Below, piece by piece: positions 18,963 to 27,792 of a DNA stretch of 64,000 nt. Each line of letters opens with the position of its first letter. Positions within the stretch are counted from its first letter, which is position 1. The translations under genes were made by a program, and so were the position numbers. This stretch comes from Bifidobacterium sp. (GTDB lineage: Bacteria > Actinomycetota > Actinomycetes > Actinomycetales > Bifidobacteriaceae): assembly GCF_022647885.1 (NCBI RefSeq), contig NZ_JALCLM010000001.1, positions 1,488,001 through 1,552,000 on the forward strand, read 5' to 3'. The notes beneath the pieces are model-generated. The model was given only the letters and a program-made list of their open reading frames with translations, had not been told where the DNA came from and did no database searches.

Positions 18963-19301
18963 CTACTCGTCCAACACTTCGCCGGTGAGCACATGAGCGT
19001 GAGCGTGGAACACTGTCTGACCGGCATCACGTCCAGTATTAAAAACTAATCTAAACGAACCGTTGTAACGTTCCTGCGCAATGTTTTTAGCAACATCGAC
19101 GATGTGTGCCAAGGTTTGAGAGTCTGAATCTGCCAATTCAGCAACAGAAGCAACATGTTTTTTGGGCACTATCAGTACGTGAACTTTAGCTTTCGGAGCT
19201 ATATCCTCGAAAGCAAAAACACGCTCATCTTCAAAAACCTTGGTGCTCGGGATATCCCCTTTGATAATGCTGCAAAACAAGCAGTCTTCACCATCGCTCA
19301 C
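18963..19301 (-). CDS. HIT (histidine triad) family nucleotide-binding protein
   Basis: Small nucleotide hydrolase/transferase of the HINT type, 112 aa. The N-terminus has the CxxC-containing DCLFCSIIKGDIPS; the histidine triad is QTVFHAHAHVL near the C-terminus. The GTG at 19301 is chosen because AAGGAG sits six bases upstream and the protein then starts at the usual point; a GTG eight codons earlier would include the ribosome site in the coding part. It precedes phoH by 37 nt. Confidence 0.93.
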   Translation of the reverse strand: MSDGEDCLFCSIIKGDIPSTKVFEDERVFAFEDIAPKAKVHVLIVPKKHVASVAELADSDSQTLAHIVDVAKNIAQERYNGSFRLVFNTGRDAGQTVFHAHAHVLTGEVLDE

Positions 19302-19418
19302 GTTGACTCCTTCGATAACTATCACTTTCCTACCATGCTATTGCAAAAGCGCGATAATTCGGCTTATCGCCAGCGTTTATTGACAAGATTTCGCATTATT
19401 TAGTTGTTCTGATAGTCA

Positions 19419-20216
19419 TCACGACCATCTACCAAGCGTTCGAGATAGCAGAGACAATGCAACAACCCCAGCACAAGAAGCTCTAAGAATATTTGTGCCT
19501 AATACGCAGCACTTTGCTCCTGCGGAACGGAACATCTCGATTTCTTCGTCACTAATACCACCTTCAGGTCCCACAATCACCGATATTGTGCGGGGACGGG
19601 CATCGGCTAGACATTTGGCAGCCATATCATCCACAGCTGTTTCGATTTGAGACCAAGTATCGGTAGCATCTTGGTGCAAGACAATCACCAAATCACCATG
19701 CACATTTGCCCGCTGACATATTGCCACAATCTGTTTGTCACTAACATGGTCGCACAGTTCAGGAAGCCATGATCGACGCGACTGTTCAGTAGCTGATTGC
19801 AAAGTTTGGAACCATTTGCGATCTGTGCGACCATCTTTCCAACGAGCGATTGAACGGGAACTCTGCCAAGGAATGACAACATCGACACCAATCTGTGTGG
19901 CCATATCTATGGCCTGTTCATCATGCCCACCTTTAGCTAAAGCCTGGATTAATGCGAGTCTCATAACTGGCTTGTCTTGTCTGCCGACAGAGAGGATCTT
20001 CACCAAACCTGATTCCGCATCCTCGATTCTTGCCTGAATCCGCAATCCTTTCCCATCTGATAATTCCAGGTCATCGCCACGTCCCAGCCTCATAACCTGG
20101 ATAGCATGCTTACGCACACTCTGAGGAAGTGCGATATTCCATCCTGAGTGCAACTCATCGGTCTGAATTGGTGCATCATCACTAGTTGGGTCGAAAAGAA
20201 ACAGCGCTTCAGTCAT
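19419..20216 (-). CDS. rsmE: 16S rRNA (uracil1498-N3)-methyltransferase
   Basis: SPOUT-fold methyltransferase that modifies U1498 of 16S rRNA with S-adenosylmethionine. The N-terminal PUA-like domain (about 25-80) is followed by the knotted domain with LIQALAKGGHDEQAIDMATQ-type sequence, the SAM loop VGPEGGISDEE and the C-terminal LGTNILRASCAG. The length of about 265 aa is slightly above average. The ATG at 20216 is used; a GTG two codons earlier is possible. It heads the leftward series toward era. Confidence 0.93.
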   Translation of the reverse strand: MTEALFLFDPTSDDAPIQTDELHSGWNIALPQSVRKHAIQVMRLGRGDDLELSDGKGLRIQARIEDAESGLVKILSVGRQDKPVMRLALIQALAKGGHDEQAIDMATQIGVDVVIPWQSSRSIARWKDGRTDRKWFQTLQSATEQSRRSWLPELCDHVSDKQIVAICQRANVHGDLVIVLHQDATDTWSQIETAVDDMAAKCLADARPRTISVIVGPEGGISDEEIEMFRSAGAKCCVLGTNILRASCAGVVALSLLSRTLGRWS

Positions 20217-20371
20217 GCACACCAGAGTACCGTGCCAGAAGCCATTGAGAGGTGTTCGACAATGCGAAAATTCAACTTACCAGCTCAAACTCTCAAGAAA
20301 ACGCATTGCGACACGGCAAACCATGGTCGTGAAAATGTGTTATAGTTTCATCCGTTGCCTAAACAGCATAT

Positions 20372-20458
20372 GTCCGGGTGGCGGAATGGTAGACGCGCTA
20401 GCTTGAGGTGCTAGTGCCTATTTATACAGGCGTGCGGGTTCAAGTCCCGCTCCGGACA
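20372..20458 (+). tRNA. tRNA-Leu(GAG)
   Basis: An 87-nt class II tRNA folds from the sequence. The acceptor stem is GTCCGGG with TCCGGAC (one G-U); the anticodon stem CTAGC/GCTAG encloses TTGAGGT, giving anticodon GAG (codon CTC). A long variable arm TGCCT..AGGCG identifies Leu. The T arm is GCGGGTTCAAGTCCCGC. No CCA is encoded. It reads CTC/CTT leucine codons. Confidence 0.95.
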
Positions 20459-20465
20459 CAAGTAG

Positions 20466-20490
20466 CGGGAGTCTTCGGACTCCCGTTTTT
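20466..20490 (+). terminator. terminator after tRNA-Leu
   Basis: CGGGAGTC, a TTCG tetraloop and GACTCCCG make a perfect 8-bp stem, followed by TTTTTG. It lies 8 nt after the tRNA. Confidence 0.92.
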
Positions 20491-20579
20491 GTTTGAATGA
20501 AGCCTTGTTCGCATCGAGCATGTCTTACATGCTGTGCAGCTCGGCCTTTGCCAGCAATACTCTAGGACGGTGGTACAGA

Positions 20580-21476
20580 ATGCGACTGATACACATAAGC
20601 AGTATTGAAGACACACAAATCGCCGAGTACACCCACTTGACTGAACTTCAATTACGCAATCGACTTGAACCGGAACACGGTGTATTCATTGCCGAATCTC
20701 CGAAGGTTATCACTCGCGCTCTCAATTCAGGTGTCGAGGTGAAGTCTTTTCTTGTTGAAGAACCTTGGTTGAGCGGTATGAGCGATACCTTCGCATTCGT
20801 AGACGCTCATTGGGGTACTGATATTCCCGTTTATGTAGCTTCCCCTGAACAACTCAAACGTATTACAGGCTACCGTCTGCATCGCGGAGCTCTCAGTGCA
20901 ATGAAACGGTGGACACTGCCTACTGTTGCAGACTTATGCCGCAATGCAACGCGTATAGCCGTTATGGAAAATATCGTCGATCACACTAACGTGGGCGCAA
21001 TTATGCGTTCTGCAGCTGCTTTGGATATTGACGCGGTGTTGCTGACACCCTCTTGCGCAGATCCTCTGTACCGTAGAGCAGCCAGGGTGTCAATGGGGAC
21101 TGTTTTTCAAGTACCATGGACGCGAATTTGTCCAGATAATTCAGCGGATTGGCCGCAAGTCGGCCTTAAAGAATTGCATAATCTTGGCTTTACTACAGTA
21201 GCGATGGCTTTACAGGACGATTCACTATCGATGCAAGAATTAGTGACTCGTCTAGGAAACAGTCACCAGGACCCAACGCACATTGACAAGCTCGCTCTGA
21301 TTTTTGGTACTGAAGGTGACGGACTCTCGTCCAAAACTATTGCTCAAACAGACTTAACGGTCAAAATAGCAATGGGCCACGGCGTGGACAGCCTCAATGT
21401 TGCTGCCTCAAGCGCCGTGGCTTTCTGGGCTACCTCAGATATTGGCGCACAAGCATCAGCACCTATATCTGACTGA
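20580..21476 (+). CDS. TrmH/SpoU family RNA 2'-O-methyltransferase
   Basis: SPOUT methyltransferase acting on rRNA or tRNA ribose. The 298 aa contain an N-terminal substrate-binding domain (about 1-100) and the SpoU domain with motif 1 NIVDHTNVGAIMRSAAALD, motif 2 LIFGTEGDGLS and motif 3 MGHGVDSLNVAASSAVAFW, including the catalytic Asn/Arg and SAM loop positions. The ATG at 20580 (MRLIHISS) is chosen on family length; the frame is open upstream to 20493 but that part is unlike the family. Target nucleotide not predictable. Confidence 0.9.
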   Translation: MRLIHISSIEDTQIAEYTHLTELQLRNRLEPEHGVFIAESPKVITRALNSGVEVKSFLVEEPWLSGMSDTFAFVDAHWGTDIPVYVASPEQLKRITGYRLHRGALSAMKRWTLPTVADLCRNATRIAVMENIVDHTNVGAIMRSAAALDIDAVLLTPSCADPLYRRAARVSMGTVFQVPWTRICPDNSADWPQVGLKELHNLGFTTVAMALQDDSLSMQELVTRLGNSHQDPTHIDKLALIFGTEGDGLSSKTIAQTDLTVKIAMGHGVDSLNVAASSAVAFWATSDIGAQASAPISD

Positions 21477-21487
21477 ATGTATTAATC

Positions 21488-22819
21488 TCACTGCTGCAAA
21501 TCGTCAGAATTACTATTTTCAGCAGCACCGTTTTTAATAGCACTGTTCTCACGTGGAATTGTACCTGTTGCACGGCCAATGGCAGTCAATCCGTGATACA
21601 GCACAAGAACAGCAACCGAGCCAATAGCAATACCGTTGAAGCTGATACCAGCAATAGCGAAGGTGAAATTCGCGATACCCACAATCATCGTGACAGCACC
21701 AACCATCATATTGATGTTTTGCCCAAAATCGACCTTATTCTCAACCCAGATACGCACACCGAGCATGCCAATCATGCCGTAGAGCAGTGTAGTTACACCG
21801 CCGAGGACTCCCCCAGGAATCGAATTAATAACAGCACCGAATTTAGGGCACAGTGCCAAAATAAACGCAAAGGCTGCCGCACACCAATAGGCAGCTGTGG
21901 AGTACACCTTTGTTGCAGCCATCACACCAATATTTTCAGCGTATGTGGTAGTTCCGGAACCACCACCAAAACCGGCAAGCATAGTTCCCACACCATCAGA
22001 GAACAGTGCAGAGCCCATCTGTTTATCATAATTACGTCCAGTCATCAGTGAGACAGACTTAATATGTCCAATGTTTTCTGCTATTAAGACGAGCACTACT
22101 GGAATAAACATCGGCAATATACTCATATCAGCTTGTGGAAGATGGAACTTTGGCAAACCGATCCATGCCGCTTGTTCTATAGCAGCTAACTTAACTTCGC
22201 CTCTGAAATATGCAAATGCATATCCAATTAACACGCCAATAAGAATATTCAGACGTCCAATCATGCCTTTGAACAGCACGCCGACCAGCATAACGGCCAG
22301 TAATGTCACCAAAGCTGTAACCGGTGCACCTTTGAAGTTCGTCCAAGCGGAAGGTGCAAGGTTAAAGCCGATGATGGCCACAACAGCTCCGTTAACTATT
22401 GGTGGCATTAACATGTCAATCCATTTTGCCCCAGCAAAATGAACGACAATACCAACGACAGCCAACAGCACACCGGTGATGAGAATACCAAAACTGGCCA
22501 CTGCCAAGCCTTTATTCGCACTCGCAACAGCGGCAATGGGTGCTATGAATCCAAATGAACTTCCCAGATAACTAGGCAACTTGTTTTTGTTGATTAACAG
22601 GAACAATGCGGTTGCTATAGCAGTGAAAAAGAGTGTGGTAGAAGGGTCGAAATGAGTGATAACTGGAACCAGGAATGTAGCACCAAACATTGCGATGACA
22701 TGCTGAGCACCAATACCGATGGTTCTCGGCCATGTCAGCCGTTCGTCAGGCTCGACAACTTCACCCGGCGCCAGCGTTTTGCCGTCACCGTGCAACTTCC
22801 AACCGATTGACTTTGCCAT
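21488..22819 (-). CDS. uraA: uracil/xanthine (NCS2) permease, UraA type
   Basis: Proton-coupled nucleobase symporter of the NCS2 (SLC23) family in the cytoplasmic membrane, 443 aa from the ATG at 22819, with about 12-14 hydrophobic segments. Family marks include GAQHVIAMFGATFLVP near the N-terminus, LPSYLGSSFGFIAP, and the central GGGSGTTTYAENIGVMA, which matches uracil rather than purine transporters. An ATG 13 codons upstream is possible but adds a charged leader. It is convergent with the methyltransferase gene. Confidence 0.9.
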   Translation of the reverse strand: MAKSIGWKLHGDGKTLAPGEVVEPDERLTWPRTIGIGAQHVIAMFGATFLVPVITHFDPSTTLFFTAIATALFLLINKNKLPSYLGSSFGFIAPIAAVASANKGLAVASFGILITGVLLAVVGIVVHFAGAKWIDMLMPPIVNGAVVAIIGFNLAPSAWTNFKGAPVTALVTLLAVMLVGVLFKGMIGRLNILIGVLIGYAFAYFRGEVKLAAIEQAAWIGLPKFHLPQADMSILPMFIPVVLVLIAENIGHIKSVSLMTGRNYDKQMGSALFSDGVGTMLAGFGGGSGTTTYAENIGVMAATKVYSTAAYWCAAAFAFILALCPKFGAVINSIPGGVLGGVTTLLYGMIGMLGVRIWVENKVDFGQNINMMVGAVTMIVGIANFTFAIAGISFNGIAIGSVAVLVLYHGLTAIGRATGTIPRENSAIKNGAAENSNSDDLQQ

Positions 22820-23022
22820 AACTGCTCTCTCTCGTAAAGATTGCGTCATGCTCTTCATGACACTCTGACATAGAGTAATCCAGCAGTGTGACGCGCTGAA
22901 GTCGCATATTCTGCCAGCAAGTCAAGAATTTATGCAATGATGGAGGCGATGAAGTTTCGCAATGTCGCGAATCGGCTGCTTCAGCGGGTCGTACGCCATC
23001 AAGCTGACGGAAGGAGAGCGAG

Positions 23023-24267
23023 ATGAGTAAGAATCCTAAGATTCTGTCCATTGTTCTGGCAGGAGGAGAGGGAACCCGGCTAATGCCGCTCACGCGAGAC
23101 AGAGCAAAACCAGCCGTTCCCTTTGGTGGGGTATTCCGCCTCATTGATTTCCCCTTAAGTAATCTGGTGAACTCTGCTTACCGACAAATCGTGGTATTAA
23201 CGCAATATAAGTCACACTCTCTTGATCGTCATATATCACAGATGTGGCGTTTTTCACCGATGCTTGGCAGCTATGTCTCCCCTGTTCCAGCTCAGCAGCG
23301 TCTCGGTAAGCATTGGTATTTAGGCTCTGCTGACGCTATTTACCAGACCATCAATATCATCGAAGATGTCCGTCCAGACATTGTCGTTATTCTTGGCGCT
23401 GATCACGTCTACCGCATGGATTTTGAACAGATGGTTCAGCAGCATATCGATTCTGGAGCAGAATTTACCGTTGCAGGAATAAGACAGCCCGCTACAGATG
23501 CTAAACAATTTGGTGTTATAGATGTAGACCCTGATCACCCTGACATGATCCGCAGCTTCCAAGAAAAGCCGGATAACCCTTCTGTGATGCCGGATGACCC
23601 CAGCACGATTCTGGCCTCGATGGGCAATTATGTTGCCAATACCAAAGCCTTATTCGAGGCATTAGCTCTCGACGAAAAAGCTTCGGACACGAAACACGAT
23701 ATGGGCGGCGATATTGCGCCATTCTTTGCTGGGCGACATGAAGCTGGCGTCTATGATTTCAACAAGAATGACGTACCTGGCTCAAATACCAAAGATCATG
23801 CATATTGGCGAGATGTGGGAACCATCAAACAGTTCTACGACGCACACATGGATCTCATTGCCTACGTACCAGAATTTAATCTCTACAACACACAATGGCC
23901 TATTTACACCAACATCGGTTCACTGCCTCCTGCGAAGTTCGTTCACTCAGGACAAGACAGGCTTGGCCACGCTACTGATTCAATAGTTTCACCAGGCGTT
24001 ATCGTTTCCGGTGGTGAGGTTCATCACTCGGTGTTATCTCCGAATGTACGAATCCATTCTTGGGCACAGGTTGTCGACTCAATTCTATTCAACGGCGTGA
24101 TTGTTAATCGACGTGCACGCATCTATAAAGCAATAATCGACAAGAATGTGATTCTTGAAGAGAATGCAACAGTCGGCATTGACACTCAACACGATATCGA
24201 ACGCGGTTTTACTGTAACTGCGGAGGGAATAACCGTGGTGCCAAAGGGCACAGTAGTTAAAGATTGA
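23023..24267 (+). CDS. glgC: glucose-1-phosphate adenylyltransferase
   Basis: Makes ADP-glucose from ATP and glucose-1-phosphate, the committed step of bacterial glycogen synthesis. Its 414 aa hold the nucleotidyltransferase signature [14 protein letters not shown] with K in [10 protein letters not shown], the catalytic [12 protein letters not shown], the sugar-binding DFNKND-type segment and a C-terminal left-handed beta-helix (about 290-414). GGAAGGAGAG precedes the ATG. It stands alone without glgA or glgB, ends in a strong terminator, and is followed by repeat copy B. Confidence 0.96.
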   Translation: MSKNPKILSIVLAGGEGTRLMPLTRDRAKPAVPFGGVFRLIDFPLSNLVNSAYRQIVVLTQYKSHSLDRHISQMWRFSPMLGSYVSPVPAQQRLGKHWYLGSADAIYQTINIIEDVRPDIVVILGADHVYRMDFEQMVQQHIDSGAEFTVAGIRQPATDAKQFGVIDVDPDHPDMIRSFQEKPDNPSVMPDDPSTILASMGNYVANTKALFEALALDEKASDTKHDMGGDIAPFFAGRHEAGVYDFNKNDVPGSNTKDHAYWRDVGTIKQFYDAHMDLIAYVPEFNLYNTQWPIYTNIGSLPPAKFVHSGQDRLGHATDSIVSPGVIVSGGEVHHSVLSPNVRIHSWAQVVDSILFNGVIVNRRARIYKAIIDKNVILEENATVGIDTQHDIERGFTVTAEGITVVPKGTVVKD

Positions 24268-24289
24268 TCAAATCTGATTCAATTCAGTA

Positions 24290-24335
24290 ATTATTGAGAA
24301 AAGTCACCTCCGCAGAGGTGGCTTTTCTCAATAAT
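24290..24335 (+). terminator. strong bidirectional terminator after glgC
   Basis: A 21-bp stem runs from 24290-24310 to 24315-24335 with loop CGCA and a single G-U pair. The stem includes CTTTTCTCAATAAT on its right arm, so U-rich sequence follows the GC core in both directions. Confidence 0.9.
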
Positions 24336-24383
24336 CGAAGCAATTCGCTTGAATACTCACCATTATCGAGCAAGCTAAAACGA

Positions 24384-24493
24384 TTGTGTAGGGATTTGCT
24401 CGAGAAACTCGACTATATCAATCAATAAAACCGCGCCATTCCGCCATTCTTGGAAAAGATATACATCGGGTATCACTATAAAACCCTACACAA
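24384..24493. repeat. dispersed TIR element, copy B (110 bp)
   Basis: TTGTGTAGGGATTT at the left end is matched by AAACCCTACACAA at the right end with one difference. The interior contains CGAG/CTCG and the motif GGAAAAGATATA, which is also present (reverse strand) in copy A, and GAATGGCG (reverse strand), shared with copy D. It lies 33 nt downstream of the stop of the SufT-like gene, between convergent genes. No flanking target-site duplication is visible. Confidence 0.82.
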
Positions 24494-24526
24494 AAGAGAT
24501 CCAGACGCGATTCGCTTCTAGAATGC

Positions 24527-25099
24527 TCAGGTGTGAGGCATTGCACTGAAGTTAAACCCGAGAGCAGCCAACTGTTCACGACCTTCTGGAGAAATCATGT
24601 CCATCGTCCAGCGTGGAGTCCATGTCCAATCAATTCTAAATTCTTCGACCAACCCCGCTAGCACGCTGGCACATTGATCCTCAAGCATATCCGTCAACGG
24701 GCATGCCGGTGTGGTAAGCGTCATCGTAATAATTGCTCTACCCTGCTCGTCGATTTCAATGCCATAGACTAAACCAAGGTCTATCACATCAATACCAAGT
24801 TCAGGATCGATAACTTGATGGAGAGCCTCCATCACATCTTGAGCCGTTGCCCGTCCGATGTCATCAAGAGCTTTGATAGGAATCTGTGCCTCATCGTCAT
24901 CTCCACCACAGCCGCAGCTACCACCACAGGCGCAGTTCGAATCATTGGCGTGAGAGTGTGAATCAGCAGAGCGATTGTATAAGGCAGCACGTTCTGGATT
25001 AGCCATGACTTTACGTGCAGCGTCCTCACTACCGACCACTGACTCGATAGAGTCAAGTATCGAACCAGTAGGCTCAGGAACCAAGCTTGAGTGCGTCAT
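24527..25099 (-). CDS. sufT: SufT-like metal-sulfur cluster assembly factor (MIP18/DUF59) with Cys/His-rich arm
   Basis: The C-terminal half (about 85-185) is a MIP18/DUF59 domain, the iron-sulfur maturation module of SufT and PaaD: DPELGIDVIDLGLVYGIEID and LTTPACPLTD with its conserved cysteine. The N-terminal half carries an additional segment with H48, H50 and C56, C58, C62, C64 in a Gly/Asp-rich run (CACGGSCGCGGDDD), a plausible metal site not part of the core family. The ATG at 25099 follows GAAGGGA and lies one base after the sufU stop; the frame is open 22 codons upstream. It is the last gene of the SUF operon. Confidence 0.85.
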   Translation of the reverse strand: MTHSSLVPEPTGSILDSIESVVGSEDAARKVMANPERAALYNRSADSHSHANDSNCACGGSCGCGGDDDEAQIPIKALDDIGRATAQDVMEALHQVIDPELGIDVIDLGLVYGIEIDEQGRAIITMTLTTPACPLTDMLEDQCASVLAGLVEEFRIDWTWTPRWTMDMISPEGREQLAALGFNFSAMPHT

Positions 25100-25100
25100 C

Positions 25101-25757
25101 TTAACGTCCCTTCGTTTGTAAAACGGCTGCTGGCTTATTCTCCAACGCAGACAGTGCCTGAGCAACTGAGGCTTTCATGCCTTCCCAACCTAGCAAAGCG
25201 CATTTTATACGCATCGGATACCTCGAGACGCCCTGAAATACCACAGCATCTCCCAGCGCCTCATCATCAAAATCTTCAGGCATTCCTTTGCCACGAGAAT
25301 CCATAAGTGTATGAAAGTCTTGGGCTACTTTCATGGCTTCATCAACCGTTTTATGTTCAATCAGATCAACCATAACTGACAGACTGGCCTGTGAAATTGA
25401 ACAGCCCTGGCCGTCCCATACTAAACGCTGGATACGAGGTGGATTGCCGTCAGTGCCGTCAGAAACTTCAACGTGAACTGTTACCTCGTCACCGCATGTC
25501 GGGTTAAATTGGTGAGATTGCGCTGGGACACAATACTCGTGCGCTACTGCGAGTGTGGTGCTTCCATCCGATTCAGTCTCAGATACGCCTAAATCTGTTT
25601 TGCCGTGAGGATCTCTTGCAGCATCCAGAATAACCTCCTGGTACATCTGCTCAAGATCCTCATCAGTCATGCCATATAAAGCCATGGAGTCTAAAATACT
25701 CGTTTCCTGTGTAGTAATCGATACTTCTTCACTTGACGCGGAAGAAGGCTCGCACAC
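25101..25757 (-). CDS. sufU: iron-sulfur cluster assembly protein SufU
   Basis: IscU-fold protein that in Gram-positive bacteria is a zinc-dependent sulfurtransferase partner of SufS. The expected metal ligands are present: Cys-Gly-Asp in NPTCGDEV, Cys in GQGCSISQAS, and Cys in RIKCALLGWEG. The GTG at 25757 overlaps sufS by 29 nt; an ATG at 25685 (MALYGMTDEDLEQMYQ) fits homologous N-termini better but has no ribosome site, so the start is uncertain. Total length is 218 or 194 aa. It lies between sufS and the SufT-like gene. Confidence 0.9.
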   Translation of the reverse strand: MCEPSSASSEEVSITTQETSILDSMALYGMTDEDLEQMYQEVILDAARDPHGKTDLGVSETESDGSTTLAVAHEYCVPAQSHQFNPTCGDEVTVHVEVSDGTDGNPPRIQRLVWDGQGCSISQASLSVMVDLIEHKTVDEAMKVAQDFHTLMDSRGKGMPEDFDDEALGDAVVFQGVSRYPMRIKCALLGWEGMKASVAQALSALENKPAAVLQTKGR

Positions 25758-27012
25758 CCGCTACTGCATCCACAAGCTGCTGAGCCTCTTGTGGACTGTT
25801 GTATACAGCACTAGATGCCCTGTTTGAAGCAAAAACACCAAAATGCCTGTGGACTGGCTGAGCACAGTGATGGCCAACTCTGATGGCAATCCCCTGTGCG
25901 TCGATGAATTGACCTACATCATGAGGATGCACGCCAGCCACATCGAAAGCAACTGTACCAATGCGTTGTTCTGGACTATTGGGGCCGAGTATACGTACAC
26001 CCTCAACTTCACCAAGCTTCAGCAATTCGCGTGTAATCATTGCCTCATGAGCTTCAACCCGTTCCATGCCAATATTCATCAGCCAGTCAGCTGCAACACC
26101 AGCAGCTACAATTTGTGCTACTGGTTGAGTGCCGGCCTCAAAACGAGCAGGAGGTGCCATGTATTGGGCAGGTTTATCCATAAATGCCAATTCGACCATG
26201 GACCCGCCGAAGTTTGCAGGAGGAAGTGCCTCGAGTAGTTCTCGTTTACCATACAAGAAACCAACTCCTGTTGGCCCATACATTTTATGAGCGCTCCAAG
26301 CCGCAAAATCAACATCGAGTGCATGGAAATCCACAGCTAAATGTGGCACCGATTGGCATGCGTCCAACACAACGATCGCTCCGACTTCGTGCGCGCGTTT
26401 AACAATCGGGGCAATATTAGTGATAGCGCCTGTGGTGTTTCCGACATGGGTTATAGCCACCACTTTGGTTTGAGCAGTGATAACAGTCGATGCAGTGTCA
26501 GCAAGCACTCGTCCTTCATCATCCAAATCAAACCACTTCAGTGTTGCTCCTGTGCGCTGAGCTAACTCTTGGAAAGGTAACAGCACTGAATGATGCTCAG
26601 CTTTACTGACCACGATTTCATCACCAGCGTGGAGAGCAAAACGTTGAGCTGCTGCCCCGCCCTGACCTAATGAAGCGTTACCAAAAGCAGTAGCTAACAG
26701 GTTTAGCGATGCAGTCGCCCCTGCGGTGAAGACGATTTCCTCTTCACCTTCCTGTGCATTGGCATTAACCAAACGTGCAATCTTCGCACGCGATTCTTCA
26801 AATGCTACGGTACTTCTGGCCGCGAGCTCGTGCGCACCACGATGCACTCCGGCATTAATGGTGCGGTAGAACTCTGACTCAGCCTCGATAACAGACTCAG
26901 GCTTTTGAGACGTAGCTGCTGAATCTAAATAGACTAAAGGGTGACCATGTATCTGTTGATCGAGGATAGGAAACTGTTGTCTTATCGACTCAAACTCGTC
27001 TAATACACTCAT
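25729..27012 (-). CDS. sufS: cysteine desulfurase SufS
   Basis: PLP-dependent class V enzyme that releases sulfur from L-cysteine as a persulfide. The PLP lysine lies in WSAHKMYGPTG, the catalytic cysteine in RVGHHCAQPVHRHFG, and THVGNTTGAI and DACQSVPH are cofactor contacts. The 427 aa are the normal length. Its ATG overlaps the sufC stop (TGATG). Confidence 0.96.
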   Translation of the reverse strand: MSVLDEFESIRQQFPILDQQIHGHPLVYLDSAATSQKPESVIEAESEFYRTINAGVHRGAHELAARSTVAFEESRAKIARLVNANAQEGEEEIVFTAGATASLNLLATAFGNASLGQGGAAAQRFALHAGDEIVVSKAEHHSVLLPFQELAQRTGATLKWFDLDDEGRVLADTASTVITAQTKVVAITHVGNTTGAITNIAPIVKRAHEVGAIVVLDACQSVPHLAVDFHALDVDFAAWSAHKMYGPTGVGFLYGKRELLEALPPANFGGSMVELAFMDKPAQYMAPPARFEAGTQPVAQIVAAGVAADWLMNIGMERVEAHEAMITRELLKLGEVEGVRILGPNSPEQRIGTVAFDVAGVHPHDVGQFIDAQGIAIRVGHHCAQPVHRHFGVFASNRASSAVYNSPQEAQQLVDAVAGVRAFFRVK

Positions 27013-27791
27013 CAGGCCAGCGCTGATTCCGAGTTTGCGCCTTCAGGCAGGTAGCGGTCATATCCTGATTCTTCAAGCTCATCCGCAAGTTCAGGTCCAC
27101 CCGTTTTCACAAAATGACCGTCAGCAAACACATGAACGATATCAGGTTTGATGTATCTGAGAATACGTGTGTAATGCGTAACCATGAGGATACCTAATCC
27201 GGAATTCTCTTTAGCACGATTCACACCCTCAGACACGATGCGCAGAGCGTCAACGTCCAAGCCCGAATCAGTTTCATCGAGAACAGCAAACTTCGGCTTC
27301 AACAACTCGAGTTGCAATACCTCAGCACGCTTTTTCTCACCGCCTGAGAAGCCCTCATTAACCGAACGTTGAGCAAACTTAGGATCCATTCGTAACTTCT
27401 TCATAGCGCCTGAAAGATCTTTAGTCCATTGTCGAATCGCTGGTGCCTTACCATCAATTTCAGTTTTAGCAGTTCTTAAGAAATTAGTCATCGATACACC
27501 AGGAACTTCTACTGGATACTGCATTGCCAAAAACAGCCCCGCCTTGGCTCGCTCATCTGGTGTCATCTTGAGGATATCTTCACCATCAAGAAGGGCTACT
27601 CCAGAATCAACCTCATATTTTGGATGACCTGCGAGTGTATAAGCCAAGGTCGATTTACCTGAACCGTTAGGTCCCATGATGGCATGCGTCTCATTTGAGT
27701 TTACTGTCAGGTTTACACCCTTGAGAATCTGTTTCTTACCTTCCTTGGTCTCGACAGAAGCATACAGATCCTTGATTTCCAGCGTTGCCAT
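27012..27791 (-). CDS. sufC: Fe-S cluster assembly ATPase SufC
   Basis: ABC-type ATPase of the SufBCD scaffold, cytoplasmic, 259 aa. Walker A is GPNGSGKS (about 40-47), the signature is FSGGEKKRAEVLQ, Walker B is FAVLDETDSGLD, and the H-loop is in MVTHYTRIL. The ATG follows GGAGG across the sufD stop. Energises cluster building on SufB/SufD. Confidence 0.97.
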   Translation of the reverse strand: MATLEIKDLYASVETKEGKKQILKGVNLTVNSNETHAIMGPNGSGKSTLAYTLAGHPKYEVDSGVALLDGEDILKMTPDERAKAGLFLAMQYPVEVPGVSMTNFLRTAKTEIDGKAPAIRQWTKDLSGAMKKLRMDPKFAQRSVNEGFSGGEKKRAEVLQLELLKPKFAVLDETDSGLDVDALRIVSEGVNRAKENSGLGILMVTHYTRILRYIKPDIVHVFADGHFVKTGGPELADELEESGYDRYLPEGANSESALA

Positions 27792-27792
27792 A

